Assembly (NCBI RefSeq): GCF_028714775.1
Contig: NZ_JAQTLS010000002.1
Location: 242,870-306,869 of the forward strand
Reading direction: 5' to 3'
Source: Thiothrix sp.
GTDB taxonomy: Bacteria > Pseudomonadota > Gammaproteobacteria > Thiotrichales > Thiotrichaceae
DNA: 64,000 nt
Shown here: positions 9,301 through 18,388 of the stretch, in pieces
Position numbering within the stretch: the stretch's first letter is position 1
Layout: every line of letters starts with the position of its first letter
Translations under genes and position numbers: made by a program
The notes under the pieces: generated by a model
The model's input: the letters and a program-made list of their open reading frames with translations, nothing else
Database searches by the model: none
Told to the model about the DNA's origin: nothing

Positions 9301-10110
9301 CGCGGGTGGATGGTGTTTGCGCAAGGCTTCCGCCGTTTCACGGATTTCACGTTCACCGGGCAGGAAAATCAGGATGTCGCCGGGAGCTTCGCGCCCCAAT
9401 TCATCCACAGCATCCAAAATTGCCGAGGTTTGGTCGCGCTCGTATTCCTCTTCCGCATCCACATCCATCAGGGGGCGGTAACGGATTTCCACCGGGTAAG
9501 TGCGCCCCGACACATTGATAATCGGCGCGTCGTTGAAGTGGCGCGAAAAGCGTTCAGGGTCAATGGTGGCGGAGGTGATGATGACTTTCAGGTCACGGCG
9601 TTTCGGCAACAACCATTTCAAATAGCCGAGCAGGAAGTCGATGTTGAGGCTGCGTTCGTGCGCTTCGTCGATGATCAGAGTGTCGTATTGGCGCAAATGA
9701 CGGTCTTGCTGGATTTCCGCCAGCAAAATGCCGTCGGTCATGACTTTGATGTAACTATCCGGCGAACTGCGGTCGTGGAAACGTACTTTGTAACCGACTT
9801 GCTGCCCCAGCGCGGTTTTCAGTTCTTCCGCAATGCGTGCCGCCACGCTGCGTGCCGCAATCCGGCGCGGTTGGGTGTGACCGATGAAGCCGTCCACCCC
9901 GCGCCCCAATTCCAAACACATTTTCGGCAATTGGGTGGTTTTACCCGAACCCGTTTCACCACACAAGATCACGACTTGGTGGGCGCTGATGGCTTTGAGG
10001 ATTTCTTCGCGGCGTTGGGCGACCGGCAAATCGTCCGGGTATTCCGGTTTGGGCAGGTTTTGCAGGCGCAAGGCGCGGCGCTGGGCGTGTTGTGGATGGT
10101 GGTTGTTCAA
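6361..10110 (-). CDS. hrpA: HrpA, DEAH-box RNA helicase
   Basis: ATP-dependent 3'-5' RNA helicase, implicated in rescue of stalled ribosomes and mRNA processing. The 1249 aa length is close to the E. coli 1300 aa protein. Walker A GETGSGKT is at 51-58, the DEAH box at 148-151 (IIDEAHERS), motif III SAT, and motif VI QRSGRCGR. The long HrpA-specific C-terminal region (DUF3418) follows the ratchet and OB-like domains and ends in RLEAAWRECS. It stands alone, with 11 bp separating its start from the preceding TPR gene's stop. Confidence 0.95.
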   Translation of the reverse strand: MNNHHPQHAQRRALRLQNLPKPEYPDDLPVAQRREEILKAISAHQVVILCGETGSGKTTQLPKMCLELGRGVDGFIGHTQPRRIAARSVAARIAEELKTALGQQVGYKVRFHDRSSPDSYIKVMTDGILLAEIQQDRHLRQYDTLIIDEAHERSLNIDFLLGYLKWLLPKRRDLKVIITSATIDPERFSRHFNDAPIINVSGRTYPVEIRYRPLMDVDAEEEYERDQTSAILDAVDELGREAPGDILIFLPGEREIRETAEALRKHHPPATEILPLYARLSAEEQHRIFEPHGRQRIVLATNVAETSLTVPGIKYVVDSGYARISRYSWRAGVQRLPIEKVSQASANQRSGRCGRVSNGIAIRLYAEDDYNKRALFTEPEILRTNLAAVILQLATMRVADVEDFPFVEPPDTRLIRDGYKLLYELGAVNDDYNVTAIGHQLAKLPLDPRYGRMLLAAHDNGVLREVLIIVSALTLQDPRERPLEKQQAADEKHSRFKDETSDFLSFLKLWDYFHEQRRHLSQRKFRELCKKEFLSFVRLQEWHDIHTQLHQMVLEMGGTVHEKKENNEETPPNYDTIHLSLLSGLLSNIGQKDEEREYLGAGGRKFHIFPASGLKKKAPQWLMAAEVVETSRLYARVVGKIQPEWVEKLADHLLRRHYTEPHWEQNAAQVAAFERTALFGITITPKRKVSYGRIDPPTCREIFIRHALVYGEYRTSAPFFRHNADLISEVEVLEAKGRRRDILADEQRLTAFYEPLIPAHVVNGHSFERWRKQAEHKNPNLLFLSRDYLMQREAGHERSGQFPDTLQVQGMILPLRYHFDPKAEDDGVTVRVPLLGINQLAPTRFEYLVPGMLEEKITALIRGLPKQVRKQFVPAPDYARACMESIQPSDDVPLQAAVEKQLLRMTGNHIAPEAWAELALPPHLQMRFEVADDSGKVIKAGRDLDTLKGKVRQQTQHQLAAQPVQSIERTGITAWDFGDLPDNHWLKTGGMKLRTWPALVDQVNSVAIRLFDNEADASAHHWQGVLRLYWLALPAEVRDIPKHLPSMAAMCLQYAATGKCEELKESITRYVFRQAFADYLTIRKQDSFQHALGECRKQLFAQAQETARLLAPTLAQYHDIRKQLKGKVQPTWLEAMNDISDQTNHLVYVGFLENISPDELRHFPRYFKGIQRRLQKLAENPTKDRALRVQVQPFWDQWKAKQQQGKTNEKLHEYRWMLEEFRISLFAQELGTAKPTSAKRLEAAWRECS

Positions 10111-10121
10111 GCGGGTGCAAT

Positions 10122-11699
10122 CTATCTAGCGAGAAGAGCGCCCATTGTATCCCATATTTTGTTAAATGCAGGATGTGCTGCAAACGGAAATTGGGAAGCG
10201 TTGCGGGCATTTCGGACAGCCGGATTTTTTTTCACCAAGCCTAACAACTCCGCCTTGGCTCGCTCGTGCTGCCCCAGATGGAAGTAACTCACGCACCGCG
10301 CCAGTTCTCCCCAAAACCCAAAGCGCTGGATACGTTCCGCGTGGTTCAGGGCTTGCGCGTAATCACCTTGGTTGAAGTGGTGCAGGAATGGCAACACATG
10401 ATACCAATCCGGCTGGGTGAAACGGGTGCTCAGCAAACGCTCAATGGTTTGCAGGGAAGCTTCTTTGTCGCCCAAAAAGTACAAACCCATCCCGCGCAAA
10501 TATTCGCCGGACATATCGAACGGATTGGCTTGGCGGGCAATTTCCAGTTCAATGCGGCAGAGGGTGTAATCACTGCGAAAATAGCTGTTATGGGCAAACA
10601 CCGAATGCGCTTCGGCATTGCCGGGGTCGAATTTCATCGCCATGCGTGCCGCATGAGTCCACACGCCATCCAAATCCTCAATCAGGCCGTATTGCAACAC
10701 ATGCTCATAGCCACACAAGCGCGACAAGATTACCAGTGCTTTGCTGTCTTCCGGGAATTGTTGCAGGCGTTGTTGGCAAGTTGCTAAGGTTTGCGCAAAA
10801 CTTTCGCGGGTAATGTTGTGCAAGAAAGCCAAATAATCGACGAGGACGCGCTGATGTACAGGGATCGTGGCGGGGCTATTGAGCAAGTATTGCGCCCAGT
10901 GGTGCAACGCAATGCCAGAGTGAACCGAAACCGTGCTGGCGGCTACTTCACGGCACATGCCATCCAAGTCATCTTGGGTCGGCTGGGCGGGCAGGGTGAT
11001 GATGCTTTGCCACGCAAGTTCATCGCTGCGGGTGTGCGCAAGCGTGTAACATAGGTCAACACCATCAGTATGGGAGCGGATGTCGCAATTGAGGATGTAA
11101 TCCGCTTGGAACTGCTCCCACGTATTTCGTAACACCTGTTGGGTGAGGGTCTGGTCAGTTTTGAGCGATACCGAGGAAACCAGTCGGATATTACGGAAGC
11201 GGCTCAGCATCAACAATAAATCGCCGCGTAATTTGTACAGCAGCGGATAAATTGCGCTGTCTTCCCCATGCAGCATTTGGAAGTGCACAAACAAACGCGG
11301 GCCTTCGGTGATGCGCACCAGCCCTGCTTCTTGTGTAGGCGTAGCTTTAGCCGCTGCTACTTGTTTGGAAGGGAAGTTGAATTCAACCTGGTAAGAACCT
11401 TTCGGCATATTGATCATAACCGTGCCGTGGTTCGTACTATTGCGGTAATACGCATCCAGCAGTTTGCGCAAGCGTCCCGCTTCAATACGCACCACCGGGT
11501 TATGAAACGGTGAGAAATCAGCGGGTTTGCCCAGCGCATGAAGTGCAATGCTGTATTGGTTCAGGTCGTCCCCACGACCATTGAGCGTTTCTTGCACGAC
11601 ATAGTGGAGAAACTTTTTGATCAGTTTCCTGCTGCGAAAGCCCGGACTAGCAAGCACCCGATCCAACTCGGCAAGGATTTGGTGCTTATCAATACTCAT
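10122..11699 (-). CDS. TPR-repeat protein with N-terminal DNA-binding-like domain
   Basis: I do not know its precise function. The first about 110 residues (LASPGFRSRKLIKKFLHYVV through NPVVRIEAGRLRKLLDAYY and MPKGSYQVEF) match the N-terminal domain seen in a family of proteobacterial proteins often labelled adenylate cyclase-like or TPR regulators, where it resembles a winged helix. The C-terminal half (about 300-520) is helical and TPR-like. No cyclase catalytic domain and no membrane helix is visible. I choose ATG 11699 (525 aa); an upstream frame extension to 11768 lacks conservation logic. It lies between a GGDEF gene and hrpA on the same strand. Confidence 0.6.
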   Translation of the reverse strand: MSIDKHQILAELDRVLASPGFRSRKLIKKFLHYVVQETLNGRGDDLNQYSIALHALGKPADFSPFHNPVVRIEAGRLRKLLDAYYRNSTNHGTVMINMPKGSYQVEFNFPSKQVAAAKATPTQEAGLVRITEGPRLFVHFQMLHGEDSAIYPLLYKLRGDLLLMLSRFRNIRLVSSVSLKTDQTLTQQVLRNTWEQFQADYILNCDIRSHTDGVDLCYTLAHTRSDELAWQSIITLPAQPTQDDLDGMCREVAASTVSVHSGIALHHWAQYLLNSPATIPVHQRVLVDYLAFLHNITRESFAQTLATCQQRLQQFPEDSKALVILSRLCGYEHVLQYGLIEDLDGVWTHAARMAMKFDPGNAEAHSVFAHNSYFRSDYTLCRIELEIARQANPFDMSGEYLRGMGLYFLGDKEASLQTIERLLSTRFTQPDWYHVLPFLHHFNQGDYAQALNHAERIQRFGFWGELARCVSYFHLGQHERAKAELLGLVKKNPAVRNARNASQFPFAAHPAFNKIWDTMGALLAR

Positions 11700-11828
11700 A
11701 GCGTGTTGTCGAAAACATGGTTTATTCCTAGCCTCTTTGTATTTTTCTGAGAAATAGCCGTCAAACAATTAGACTGCGCTTTATATCAGAAAAAAGTAGC
11801 ACAAGGAAATGATAAATTCTTATATCAA

Positions 11829-13061
11829 TCAAGCCGCATGTGTTACCGCTGGGGCAGGGGAGAGCGGGAGTTTGATGACTTCTTGCCCGCAGTTCTCCTT
11901 GGAAATTTGGTTACGCCCGTTGCGTTTTGCCCGGTACAACGCACGGTCGGCAGCATTTAACAGCATCGCCGGATAGACCAGCCCGGTATCTTCGTTGGTG
12001 GCGTTGTCGTGCGGAGTGCTCGGTGTGCAACACGAAACACCCACGCTGACCGTAACAATGCGCGGAATAGCGCCGTCAGAATGCGGAATGCGTTGCTCTT
12101 CCACACTTTTACGCAGGCGTTCCGCTAATTTGGCAGCATCTTCCAGCGAGGTATCCGGTAACAGGATGACAAATTCCTCACCACCGTGGCGTGCCACCAC
12201 ATCTGAAGCGCGACGCGCCACGGCTTTAATGCATTGCGCAATGATTTGCAAGCATTGGTCGCCTGCGTGATGCCCGTGGCGGTCGTTGTAGCGCTTGAAA
12301 TGGTCGACATCAATCATCAGCAGCGAAATATTTTTGCCTTCCCGTCCTGCCCGCCGCCATTCCGTCTTAAAAATGCTATCGAAGAAGCGCCGGTTAGGAA
12401 TTTGTGTCACCGGGTCAGTGTGCGCCTGTTCCTGCATTTGCAGCTTGGCTGCGTGCAAGTCATTCAACAGGTGGGTAACAAACTGTGAGGCCATTGCCAG
12501 CAGCACGCCCAGTAATAATGCCGCGACCGCCAGCGACTGGTGGGCTGTATCATTCAGTAGCACCAAGTTGAGCGTAATGGGCAACATAATGATGGTGATT
12601 TGCACATACAACGCAAACCGCGACAGCGCCAGCACCGGCATCGCGGAAATCACCGCCGTCGCCAGCAGCAACACATGCACCGCTTGTATCAAATCTTGCG
12701 GGGAAAATAGCACAATCCCAGACGCGCCCCACAGCGCACTGATCAGCGTGGAGTAAAACAGGTAACGTTGCCCGAAGGCGTTTAATTCCTCCTGCGTGTG
12801 GGCATACGCAGAGGTGGGCAGGAATTGCTGGCCAAACAGCCAACGCATCACCCCCATTGCCACGACCGCCGTGTACCAGATCAGTAGCAACGCCATGTTT
12901 TCATCACCCTCGACCCAGCGTAGCAACACGAAAAGGCTAGCCGCAAACAAGTTGCCCCAGAACCAAATCGAGCCATGACGGGAAAGGAATGCAATTTGAC
13001 CGTGCAATACGACGGGCGGTATGTTGGATGGTGAACCTGTCTTTTTCTTATTCATTAACAT
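11829..13061 (-). CDS. Membrane-bound GGDEF diguanylate cyclase
   Basis: Predicted to make cyclic di-GMP, the second messenger of biofilm and motility control. About six hydrophobic helices fill residues 25-220, after which a GGDEF domain begins at HTDPVTQIPNRRFF. The active-site motif is GGEEF (RHGGEEFVILLP), an accepted variant. No upstream RxxD inhibitory site is obvious (positions before GGEEF read ARRASDVVARHGG, which contains RASD, so an I-site is possible). The start is uncertain: ATG 13061 or 13055, neither with a strong ribosome site; a TTG at 13127 would lengthen it. Confidence 0.88.
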   Translation of the reverse strand: MLMNKKKTGSPSNIPPVVLHGQIAFLSRHGSIWFWGNLFAASLFVLLRWVEGDENMALLLIWYTAVVAMGVMRWLFGQQFLPTSAYAHTQEELNAFGQRYLFYSTLISALWGASGIVLFSPQDLIQAVHVLLLATAVISAMPVLALSRFALYVQITIIMLPITLNLVLLNDTAHQSLAVAALLLGVLLAMASQFVTHLLNDLHAAKLQMQEQAHTDPVTQIPNRRFFDSIFKTEWRRAGREGKNISLLMIDVDHFKRYNDRHGHHAGDQCLQIIAQCIKAVARRASDVVARHGGEEFVILLPDTSLEDAAKLAERLRKSVEEQRIPHSDGAIPRIVTVSVGVSCCTPSTPHDNATNEDTGLVYPAMLLNAADRALYRAKRNGRNQISKENCGQEVIKLPLSPAPAVTHAA

Positions 13062-13285
13062 TGCGTGTTCTGCTTTTCGTGTCAAACGGTCGTCGTGCCT
13101 TGACTGACTGCCCCTGTAGGTAGTCAAGGTTAACTATAGCGTATGTCCGCTCTAGTTACGCTTTTTCTTGTGAATTCTACGTTATCAATCATAGATGTAA
13201 ATTATCGACAGCAGCAAGCTGAAAAAATGTGCGAAATTCATGGGTTAGCTACTGGTTGGGATAATTTGCCCAATTGTTCAGCGCA

Positions 13286-13302
13286 AACCCTCTTGGAGGG
13301 TT
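13286..13302 (-). terminator. Hairpin at ubiD stop, possible terminator
   Basis: AACCCTC and GAGGGTT form a perfect 7 bp stem with a 3 nt loop overlapping the end of ubiD. Only three T follow on the minus strand, so it is a weak candidate for intrinsic termination. The remaining intergenic stretch to the GGDEF gene shows nothing else I can name. Confidence 0.35.
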
Positions 13303-14764
13303 ATAGCCCCAATTCCCCCCACATCCCATCCACGCGGGACTTGACCGCCGCATCCATCACAATCGGCGTACCCCACTCCCGCGTGGTTTCCCCCGGCCAT
13401 TTATTGGTCGCATCCATCCCCATCTTCGACCCCAGCCCCGACACGGGCGAGGCGAAATCCAGATAATCAATCGGCGTATGCTCAATCAACGTGGTATCCC
13501 GCGCCGGATCCATCCGCGTCGTCATTGCCCAGATCACATCCTCCCACTTGCGCGTATTCACATCATCATCCACCACGATAATGAACTTGGTGTACATGAA
13601 CTGGCGCAGGAACGACCAAACCCCCATCATCACCCGCTTGGCGTGACCGGGGTATTGCTTCTTAATGCTCACCACTGCCATGCGATATGAACAGCCTTCC
13701 GGCGGCAGGTAAAAATCCACAATCTCAGGAAATTGCTTTTGCAAAATTGGCACGAACACTTCATTCAACGCCAAGCCCAAAATCGCCGGTTCATCCGGCG
13801 GTCGCCCCGTGTACGTGCTGTGGTAAATCGGGTCTTTGCGGTGCGTAATGCGCTCAATGGTAAACACCGGAAAGCTGTCTACTTCGTTGTAATAGCCGGT
13901 GTGGTCGCCATACGGCCCTTCGGGAGCCATGTCGTCGGGGTAAATATGCCCTTCCAGTACAAATTCTGCCGAGGCGGGAACTTGCAAATCCGACCCCATG
14001 GCCTGCACCACTTCCGTCCGCGAACCGCGCAGCAGCCCCGCAAATGCATATTCGGAAAGCGTATCGGGAACCGGCGTGACCGCTGCCAGAATGGTTGCCG
14101 GATCAGTGCCAATTGCCACTGCCACCGGAAACGGCTTGCCCGGATTGGCTTGCTGCCAGTCACGGAAATCCAGCGCCCCGCCCCGATGCGACAACCAGCG
14201 CATGATCACGCGATTCTTGCCGATTACTTGCTGGCGGTAAATGCCCAGATTCTGCCGACTTTTTTCCGGCCCCTTGGTGATGACCAAGCCCCATGTGATC
14301 AGCGGGGCAACGTCCCCCGGCCAGCAATGCTGGATCGGCAAGCGGCTCAAATCCACTTTGTCGCCTTCCACCACCACTTGTTGGCAAGCCGCCTTGCTAA
14401 CTACCTTTGGAGCCATATCCAGCACTTTTCTGAATACCGGCAGGGAGTTCCACGCATCTTTGAAACCCTTCGGTGGCTCTGGCTGTTTCAGCAGTGCCAG
14501 CAGTTTGCCGACTTCGCGTAAGGCTTCGGTCGATTCCTCACCCATGCCCAAGGCTACACGGCGCGGTGTGCCGAACAGGTTGGCGAGTACCGGCACGCTA
14601 TGCCCCTTGGGGTTCTCGAACAGCAGCGCAGGGCCACCTGCCCGCAGCACGCGGTCGGCGATTTCGGTCATTTCCAGATAGGGGTCAACTTCGGTTTTGA
14701 TCCGTTTCAGTTCGCCCATTTTTTCCAGTTGCTGGATAAAGTCACGCAGGTCTTGGTATTTCAT
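13301..14764 (-). CDS. ubiD: UbiD, 4-hydroxy-3-polyprenylbenzoate decarboxylase
   Basis: Prenylated-FMN-dependent decarboxylase of ubiquinone biosynthesis, acting after the ring is prenylated. The 487 aa length matches E. coli UbiD (497 aa). Family stretches include [20 protein letters not shown] at the start, [17 protein letters not shown] in the centre, and [20 protein letters not shown] further on. It is divergent from a prenyltransferase gene 81 bp away, which suggests that quinone-ring prenylation and decarboxylation are encoded side by side here. Confidence 0.95.
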   Translation of the reverse strand: MKYQDLRDFIQQLEKMGELKRIKTEVDPYLEMTEIADRVLRAGGPALLFENPKGHSVPVLANLFGTPRRVALGMGEESTEALREVGKLLALLKQPEPPKGFKDAWNSLPVFRKVLDMAPKVVSKAACQQVVVEGDKVDLSRLPIQHCWPGDVAPLITWGLVITKGPEKSRQNLGIYRQQVIGKNRVIMRWLSHRGGALDFRDWQQANPGKPFPVAVAIGTDPATILAAVTPVPDTLSEYAFAGLLRGSRTEVVQAMGSDLQVPASAEFVLEGHIYPDDMAPEGPYGDHTGYYNEVDSFPVFTIERITHRKDPIYHSTYTGRPPDEPAILGLALNEVFVPILQKQFPEIVDFYLPPEGCSYRMAVVSIKKQYPGHAKRVMMGVWSFLRQFMYTKFIIVVDDDVNTRKWEDVIWAMTTRMDPARDTTLIEHTPIDYLDFASPVSGLGSKMGMDATNKWPGETTREWGTPIVMDAAVKSRVDGMWGELGL

Positions 14765-14845
14765 GGGGGGATAATAACGGAAATATCAGCCAAGCGGCTA
14801 TGGGCTTGCGTATAATCCGGGCTTTCGTCGTTAGGTAGGCAAAAC

Positions 14846-15781
14846 ATGGCACAAGAACCCGACAAGGCACTCCTGAACAAGCATTTCCTGCGTTATTGGT
14901 TGGCAACCCGTCCCGGCTTTCTCGCCGCGAGCCTGATTCCCGTGCTGATCGGTGCGGCAGCGGTGGCGCACGGTGGTGGCAAGGTCAGTTTCCTGCTGTT
15001 GTTGCTGACGTTGTTGGCAACGGCGCTGGTACACGCGGGGATCAATGTACTGAACGACTATTACGATGATGAAAATGGTACTGACCGTTGCAATACCCAG
15101 CGAATTTTTCCCTTCACGGGCGGCAGCCGCTTCATCCAAAACGGGGTGTTAAGTTCGGGGGAAACTTTCGTGTTCGGCGCATTGCTGCTTTCCACCGCGA
15201 TGCTGTTGGGGGTAGGGCTGGCATGGGCAAGCGGTACGGGCTTGCTGTGGATTGGCGTGGCAGGTTTGCTGCTGGGCTGGGGGTATTCCGCGCCGCCCTT
15301 GCGTTTGAATAGCCGGGGCTTGGGCGAACCGGCAGTGGCGCTGGGTTTCGGCATCCTCACTCCATTGGGTGCGTGGTTTGTGCAAACCGGGGAAATGGCG
15401 TTTTACCCAGTCCTTGTCAGTTTGCCGGTGGCATTGTTGGTGATGAATATCCTCTTCATCAACCAGTTCCCCGACCATCAGGCCGATGCTGCCAGTGGCA
15501 AACACCATTGGGTGGTGCGTTTGGGCTTGGAAAAGTCGCCGAGTATTTACCTCGCTTCCGTTGCATTGGCTGCTGCAATCTTGCTGTTACTCGCGCTGAC
15601 GGGGGCAGTGCCGTTTTGGTCGTTGCTAAGCGTGTTGCCGTTGGGCTTGGCGTTTAAAGCGGGCGTGATCTTGCGGGAAAATGCCCAGCAGCCCGCCGCG
15701 TTGGAGCCAGCCATCAAAATGACCATCGCCAGCATGGTGCTGCACGGAATGCTGTTAACCCTAACCCTGTGGCTGGTATAG
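14846..15781 (+). CDS. UbiA-superfamily prenyltransferase (MenA-like)
   Basis: Integral membrane enzyme that joins a polyprenyl chain to an aromatic acceptor. The 311 aa protein has about eight hydrophobic helices and the two Asp-rich motifs of the superfamily: NDYYDDENGTD (about 70-80) and NQFPDHQADAASGKHHWVV (about 207). The first motif is closer to MenA (NDYxDxxxGTD) than to UbiA (NDxxDxxxD), and the length also fits MenA. The neighbour on the other strand is ubiD, which would favour a quinone role. Which acceptor it uses cannot be decided here. Confidence 0.8.
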   Translation: MAQEPDKALLNKHFLRYWLATRPGFLAASLIPVLIGAAAVAHGGGKVSFLLLLLTLLATALVHAGINVLNDYYDDENGTDRCNTQRIFPFTGGSRFIQNGVLSSGETFVFGALLLSTAMLLGVGLAWASGTGLLWIGVAGLLLGWGYSAPPLRLNSRGLGEPAVALGFGILTPLGAWFVQTGEMAFYPVLVSLPVALLVMNILFINQFPDHQADAASGKHHWVVRLGLEKSPSIYLASVALAAAILLLLALTGAVPFWSLLSVLPLGLAFKAGVILRENAQQPAALEPAIKMTIASMVLHGMLLTLTLWLV

Positions 15782-15788
15782 TCCGCGC

Positions 15789-16871
15789 ATGAATAATACC
15801 CACCACAACCCGCCGGGATTTGCCCGCGCTTACGCTGCCCCACTGTGCGGTCAATTCCGTATCCTGCCGGAAGATTTCATCGTTGATGAACAGATGGACA
15901 TCGCCCTCTCCGGCACGGGTGAGCACCTGTGGCTGCAAGTGCGCAAAACCAGTTCCAACACCGACTGGGTAGCGATCCAGCTTGCCAATATCGCGGGCAT
16001 GGCGGCGAAAGACGTGGGTTACGCAGGGCAAAAAGACCGCCACGCCGTCACCACCCAATGGTACAGCCTGCAACTGCCCGGCAAGGCCGACCCGGATTTT
16101 TCCAGCCTGCCACCGGAGATCGAAATCCTCCAACAGTGCCGCCATGACAAGAAGTTGCGGCGTGGCGCACTCAGCAGCAACCGTTTTATCCTCACCTTGC
16201 GCCATTGCACGGGGGATTTCGCCCAAGCTGAAAGTATCTGCCAGCAAATTGCCAGCCACGGTGTGCCTAACTATTACGGCGAACAGCGTTTCGGCAATGA
16301 GGGCGGCAATGTGGAAAAAGCCACCCGTTGGTTCAGCGGTGAATTGCGCCCCAAAACCCGTAACCAGTTTAGCCTGTACCTGTCTGCTGCCCGCTCGTGG
16401 ATTTTCAACCACATTCTCGCGCAACGGGTAGCACAGGGCACATGGAACCAACGCCTTCCGGGTGATGTATTCATGTTGGAAGGCAGCCATGCATGGTTTG
16501 CGGATGATAATGCCCCCAACCTCCAAGAGCGTTTGGATACACTCGACATCCATCCCAGTGGCGTCTTATGGGGCAAGGGCGAACTGGATTCCCAAGGGGA
16601 AGCGCGGGCACTGGAATCCGAACAAGCTGCCCAATTCCCGATCTTATGTGCGGGGTTGGAAAAGCAGGGGTTGAAGCAGGAACGCCGCGCCTTACGCATC
16701 AAAGTCGGGGAAATCGGTTTCGAGGTGCTGGATGCGGAAACCTTGCGGCTGTCATTTACCTTGCCACCGGGTGCATACGCCACGGTATTGCTGGAACAGT
16801 TAGGGGAATTTACCCAAGCGCAGCCAGCAACTGTTCCACGTCCTGCGCCGAATGTGCTGCCGACAGCGTAA
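15789..16871 (+). CDS. truD: TruD, tRNA pseudouridine(13) synthase
   Basis: Converts uridine 13 of tRNA-Glu to pseudouridine. The motif [15 protein letters not shown] carries the catalytic Asp at residue 83, and [18 protein letters not shown] is the second TruD signature. It begins 8 bp after the prenyltransferase stop. Its 3' end overlaps the convergent bioF gene by 62 bp, so the last about 20 residues, ending in a Pro/Ala-rich tail ([14 protein letters not shown]), are coded antisense to the end of bioF. Confidence 0.95.
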   Translation: MNNTHHNPPGFARAYAAPLCGQFRILPEDFIVDEQMDIALSGTGEHLWLQVRKTSSNTDWVAIQLANIAGMAAKDVGYAGQKDRHAVTTQWYSLQLPGKADPDFSSLPPEIEILQQCRHDKKLRRGALSSNRFILTLRHCTGDFAQAESICQQIASHGVPNYYGEQRFGNEGGNVEKATRWFSGELRPKTRNQFSLYLSAARSWIFNHILAQRVAQGTWNQRLPGDVFMLEGSHAWFADDNAPNLQERLDTLDIHPSGVLWGKGELDSQGEARALESEQAAQFPILCAGLEKQGLKQERRALRIKVGEIGFEVLDAETLRLSFTLPPGAYATVLLEQLGEFTQAQPATVPRPAPNVLPTA

Positions 16872-17976
16872 CCCGTAAGCGGGAGGTATTTGCAGGCACG
16901 GTCGGTGGGCGGATCGCCGTCACCAGAATGCCTTGCGCTTCCAGCTTACGGCTGATTTCCATGGCTTGCTCGCTGCTGCCGATCAAGATCGGTTGGATCG
17001 GGGTATCGGAAGGCATCAGCGGTAAACCAAGCTGTGCCGCACCTTGGCGGAATTGTTGGATCAGCGCCTGTAAATGTTCCCGCCGCCATGTTTCGGTTTG
17101 CGCCAGTTGCAGGCTGACCAAGGTGGCGGCAGCAATCGCGGGTGGTTGTGCGGTGGTGTAAATCCACGTGCGGGCGGTTTGGATCAGGTATTCAATCAAG
17201 TCGTTGCTGCCCGCAACAAACGCGCCTGCGGTTCCCAGCGCTTTGCCGAGCGTACCCATCAAGATCGGCACGTCGTCTTGGCTCAAGCCTTCAGCTTCCA
17301 GCAAACCTGCGCCAGTTTTGCCCAATACGCCGATACCGTGCGCATCATCCACCATCAGCCATGCATCGTGTTCGCGGGCAATCAGGGCGAGTTTTTGCAC
17401 CGGGGCAACATCCCCGTCCATGCTGAATACTCCGTCGGTGAGGATCAGGCGGGTGGCATCGGCATCTTCCTGTGCCAGCAAGCGTTGGCGCAGGTGCACG
17501 GTATTATTGTGCGGGTAACGGGTCAGTTTTGCCCCAGACAGCAAGCCTGCATCTATCAGTGAGGCATGGTTCAAACGGTCGGCGTAAACGCGGTCTTTGC
17601 GCCCATCCAGCAGTGCATTCACCACGCCTAAATTCGCCATATAGCCCGTGGAAAATAGCAGCGCCCGGTCACGTCCGGTGAATTCTGCGAGTGCTTCTTC
17701 CAATTGCTGATGCGGGCGGAAATGCCCGTTGACTAAGTGCGCTGCGCCACTGCCGACGCCATAGGTATTGGCGGCTTGTTGGAAAGCGCGGATGACATCG
17801 GGGTGATTGGCAAGGCCAAGGTAATCATTGCTGCAAAACGTCAGCATCCGTTTGCCATTTACGACAACATGCGGTTGTTGCGGGGAATCAGCAGTGCGGG
17901 TTTCGCGGTAAAGATGCCGGGAGCGGCGGGCTTCAAGTTCGGTGCGGAGTTTGGTGAATTTTGAATCGGGAGGCAT
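16810..17976 (-). CDS. bioF: BioF, 8-amino-7-oxononanoate synthase
   Basis: PLP-dependent condensation of pimeloyl-ACP/CoA with alanine in biotin synthesis. The 388 aa protein has the expected fold markers: [12 protein letters not shown], the Asp/His pair in [13 protein letters not shown], and the PLP-binding Lys at 245 in [13 protein letters not shown]. No other bio gene adjoins it. Its C-terminal end overlaps truD on the opposite strand. Confidence 0.95.
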   Translation of the reverse strand: MPPDSKFTKLRTELEARRSRHLYRETRTADSPQQPHVVVNGKRMLTFCSNDYLGLANHPDVIRAFQQAANTYGVGSGAAHLVNGHFRPHQQLEEALAEFTGRDRALLFSTGYMANLGVVNALLDGRKDRVYADRLNHASLIDAGLLSGAKLTRYPHNNTVHLRQRLLAQEDADATRLILTDGVFSMDGDVAPVQKLALIAREHDAWLMVDDAHGIGVLGKTGAGLLEAEGLSQDDVPILMGTLGKALGTAGAFVAGSNDLIEYLIQTARTWIYTTAQPPAIAAATLVSLQLAQTETWRREHLQALIQQFRQGAAQLGLPLMPSDTPIQPILIGSSEQAMEISRKLEAQGILVTAIRPPTVPANTSRLRVTLSAAHSAQDVEQLLAALG

Positions 17977-17996
17977 GTGCTGTAGGGGATGTTGCG

Positions 17997-18021
17997 TGGG
18001 GGCGAAGGTTATCCGCCCCCA
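17997..18021 (-). other. GC-rich hairpin between tusA and bioF
   Basis: TGGGGGCG (17997-18004) and CGCCCCCA (18014-18021) form an 8 bp stem with a 9 nt loop just after the tusA stop. No T-run follows on the minus strand, so it may attenuate or stabilise the tusA message rather than terminate it fully. Confidence 0.4.
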
Positions 18022-18029
18022 GCAGGCAT

Positions 18030-18260
18030 TTAGCCTTTCTTGATCATGAAAGTGTATTCGCCGCCAGTCTCGCTGGTGCTAACCATTTCATTACCAGTTT
18101 GTTTGCAAAATGCTTCCATGTCCTTAACGGAGCCTGGGTCAGTTGCAATTACTTTCAGGATTTCGCCGGAAGCCAAACCATTAATGGCCTTTTTAGTGCG
18201 AAGGATTGGCAGTGGGCAGTTAAGGCCACGGGCGTCCAGTTCCTGTTTAAAATCAGACAT
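18030..18260 (-). CDS. tusA: TusA-family sulfur carrier
   Basis: Small sulfurtransferase that passes persulfide sulfur for tRNA thiolation or, in sulfur oxidisers, in cytoplasmic sulfur trafficking. The 76 aa protein has the defining Cys-Pro-x-Pro motif with the active Cys at residue 15 ([15 protein letters not shown]) and the usual C-terminal strand ([11 protein letters not shown]). It stands alone, 53 bp ahead of bioF on the same strand and divergent from dapF. No rhodanese, DsrE or hdr genes adjoin it, so its exact partner is unknown. Confidence 0.92.
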   Translation of the reverse strand: MSDFKQELDARGLNCPLPILRTKKAINGLASGEILKVIATDPGSVKDMEAFCKQTGNEMVSTSETGGEYTFMIKKG

Positions 18261-18388
18261 GTCTTCTCTCTCCTGATCTCAGAGTTAATGTGAGTGCGAT
18301 CCAAAACTTGATGCATGTAACATATCACCAAAATTGCCGAATCGCCATATCTTTGTATACTTGTGCTTTTAGGCAACAGGTATCCACT

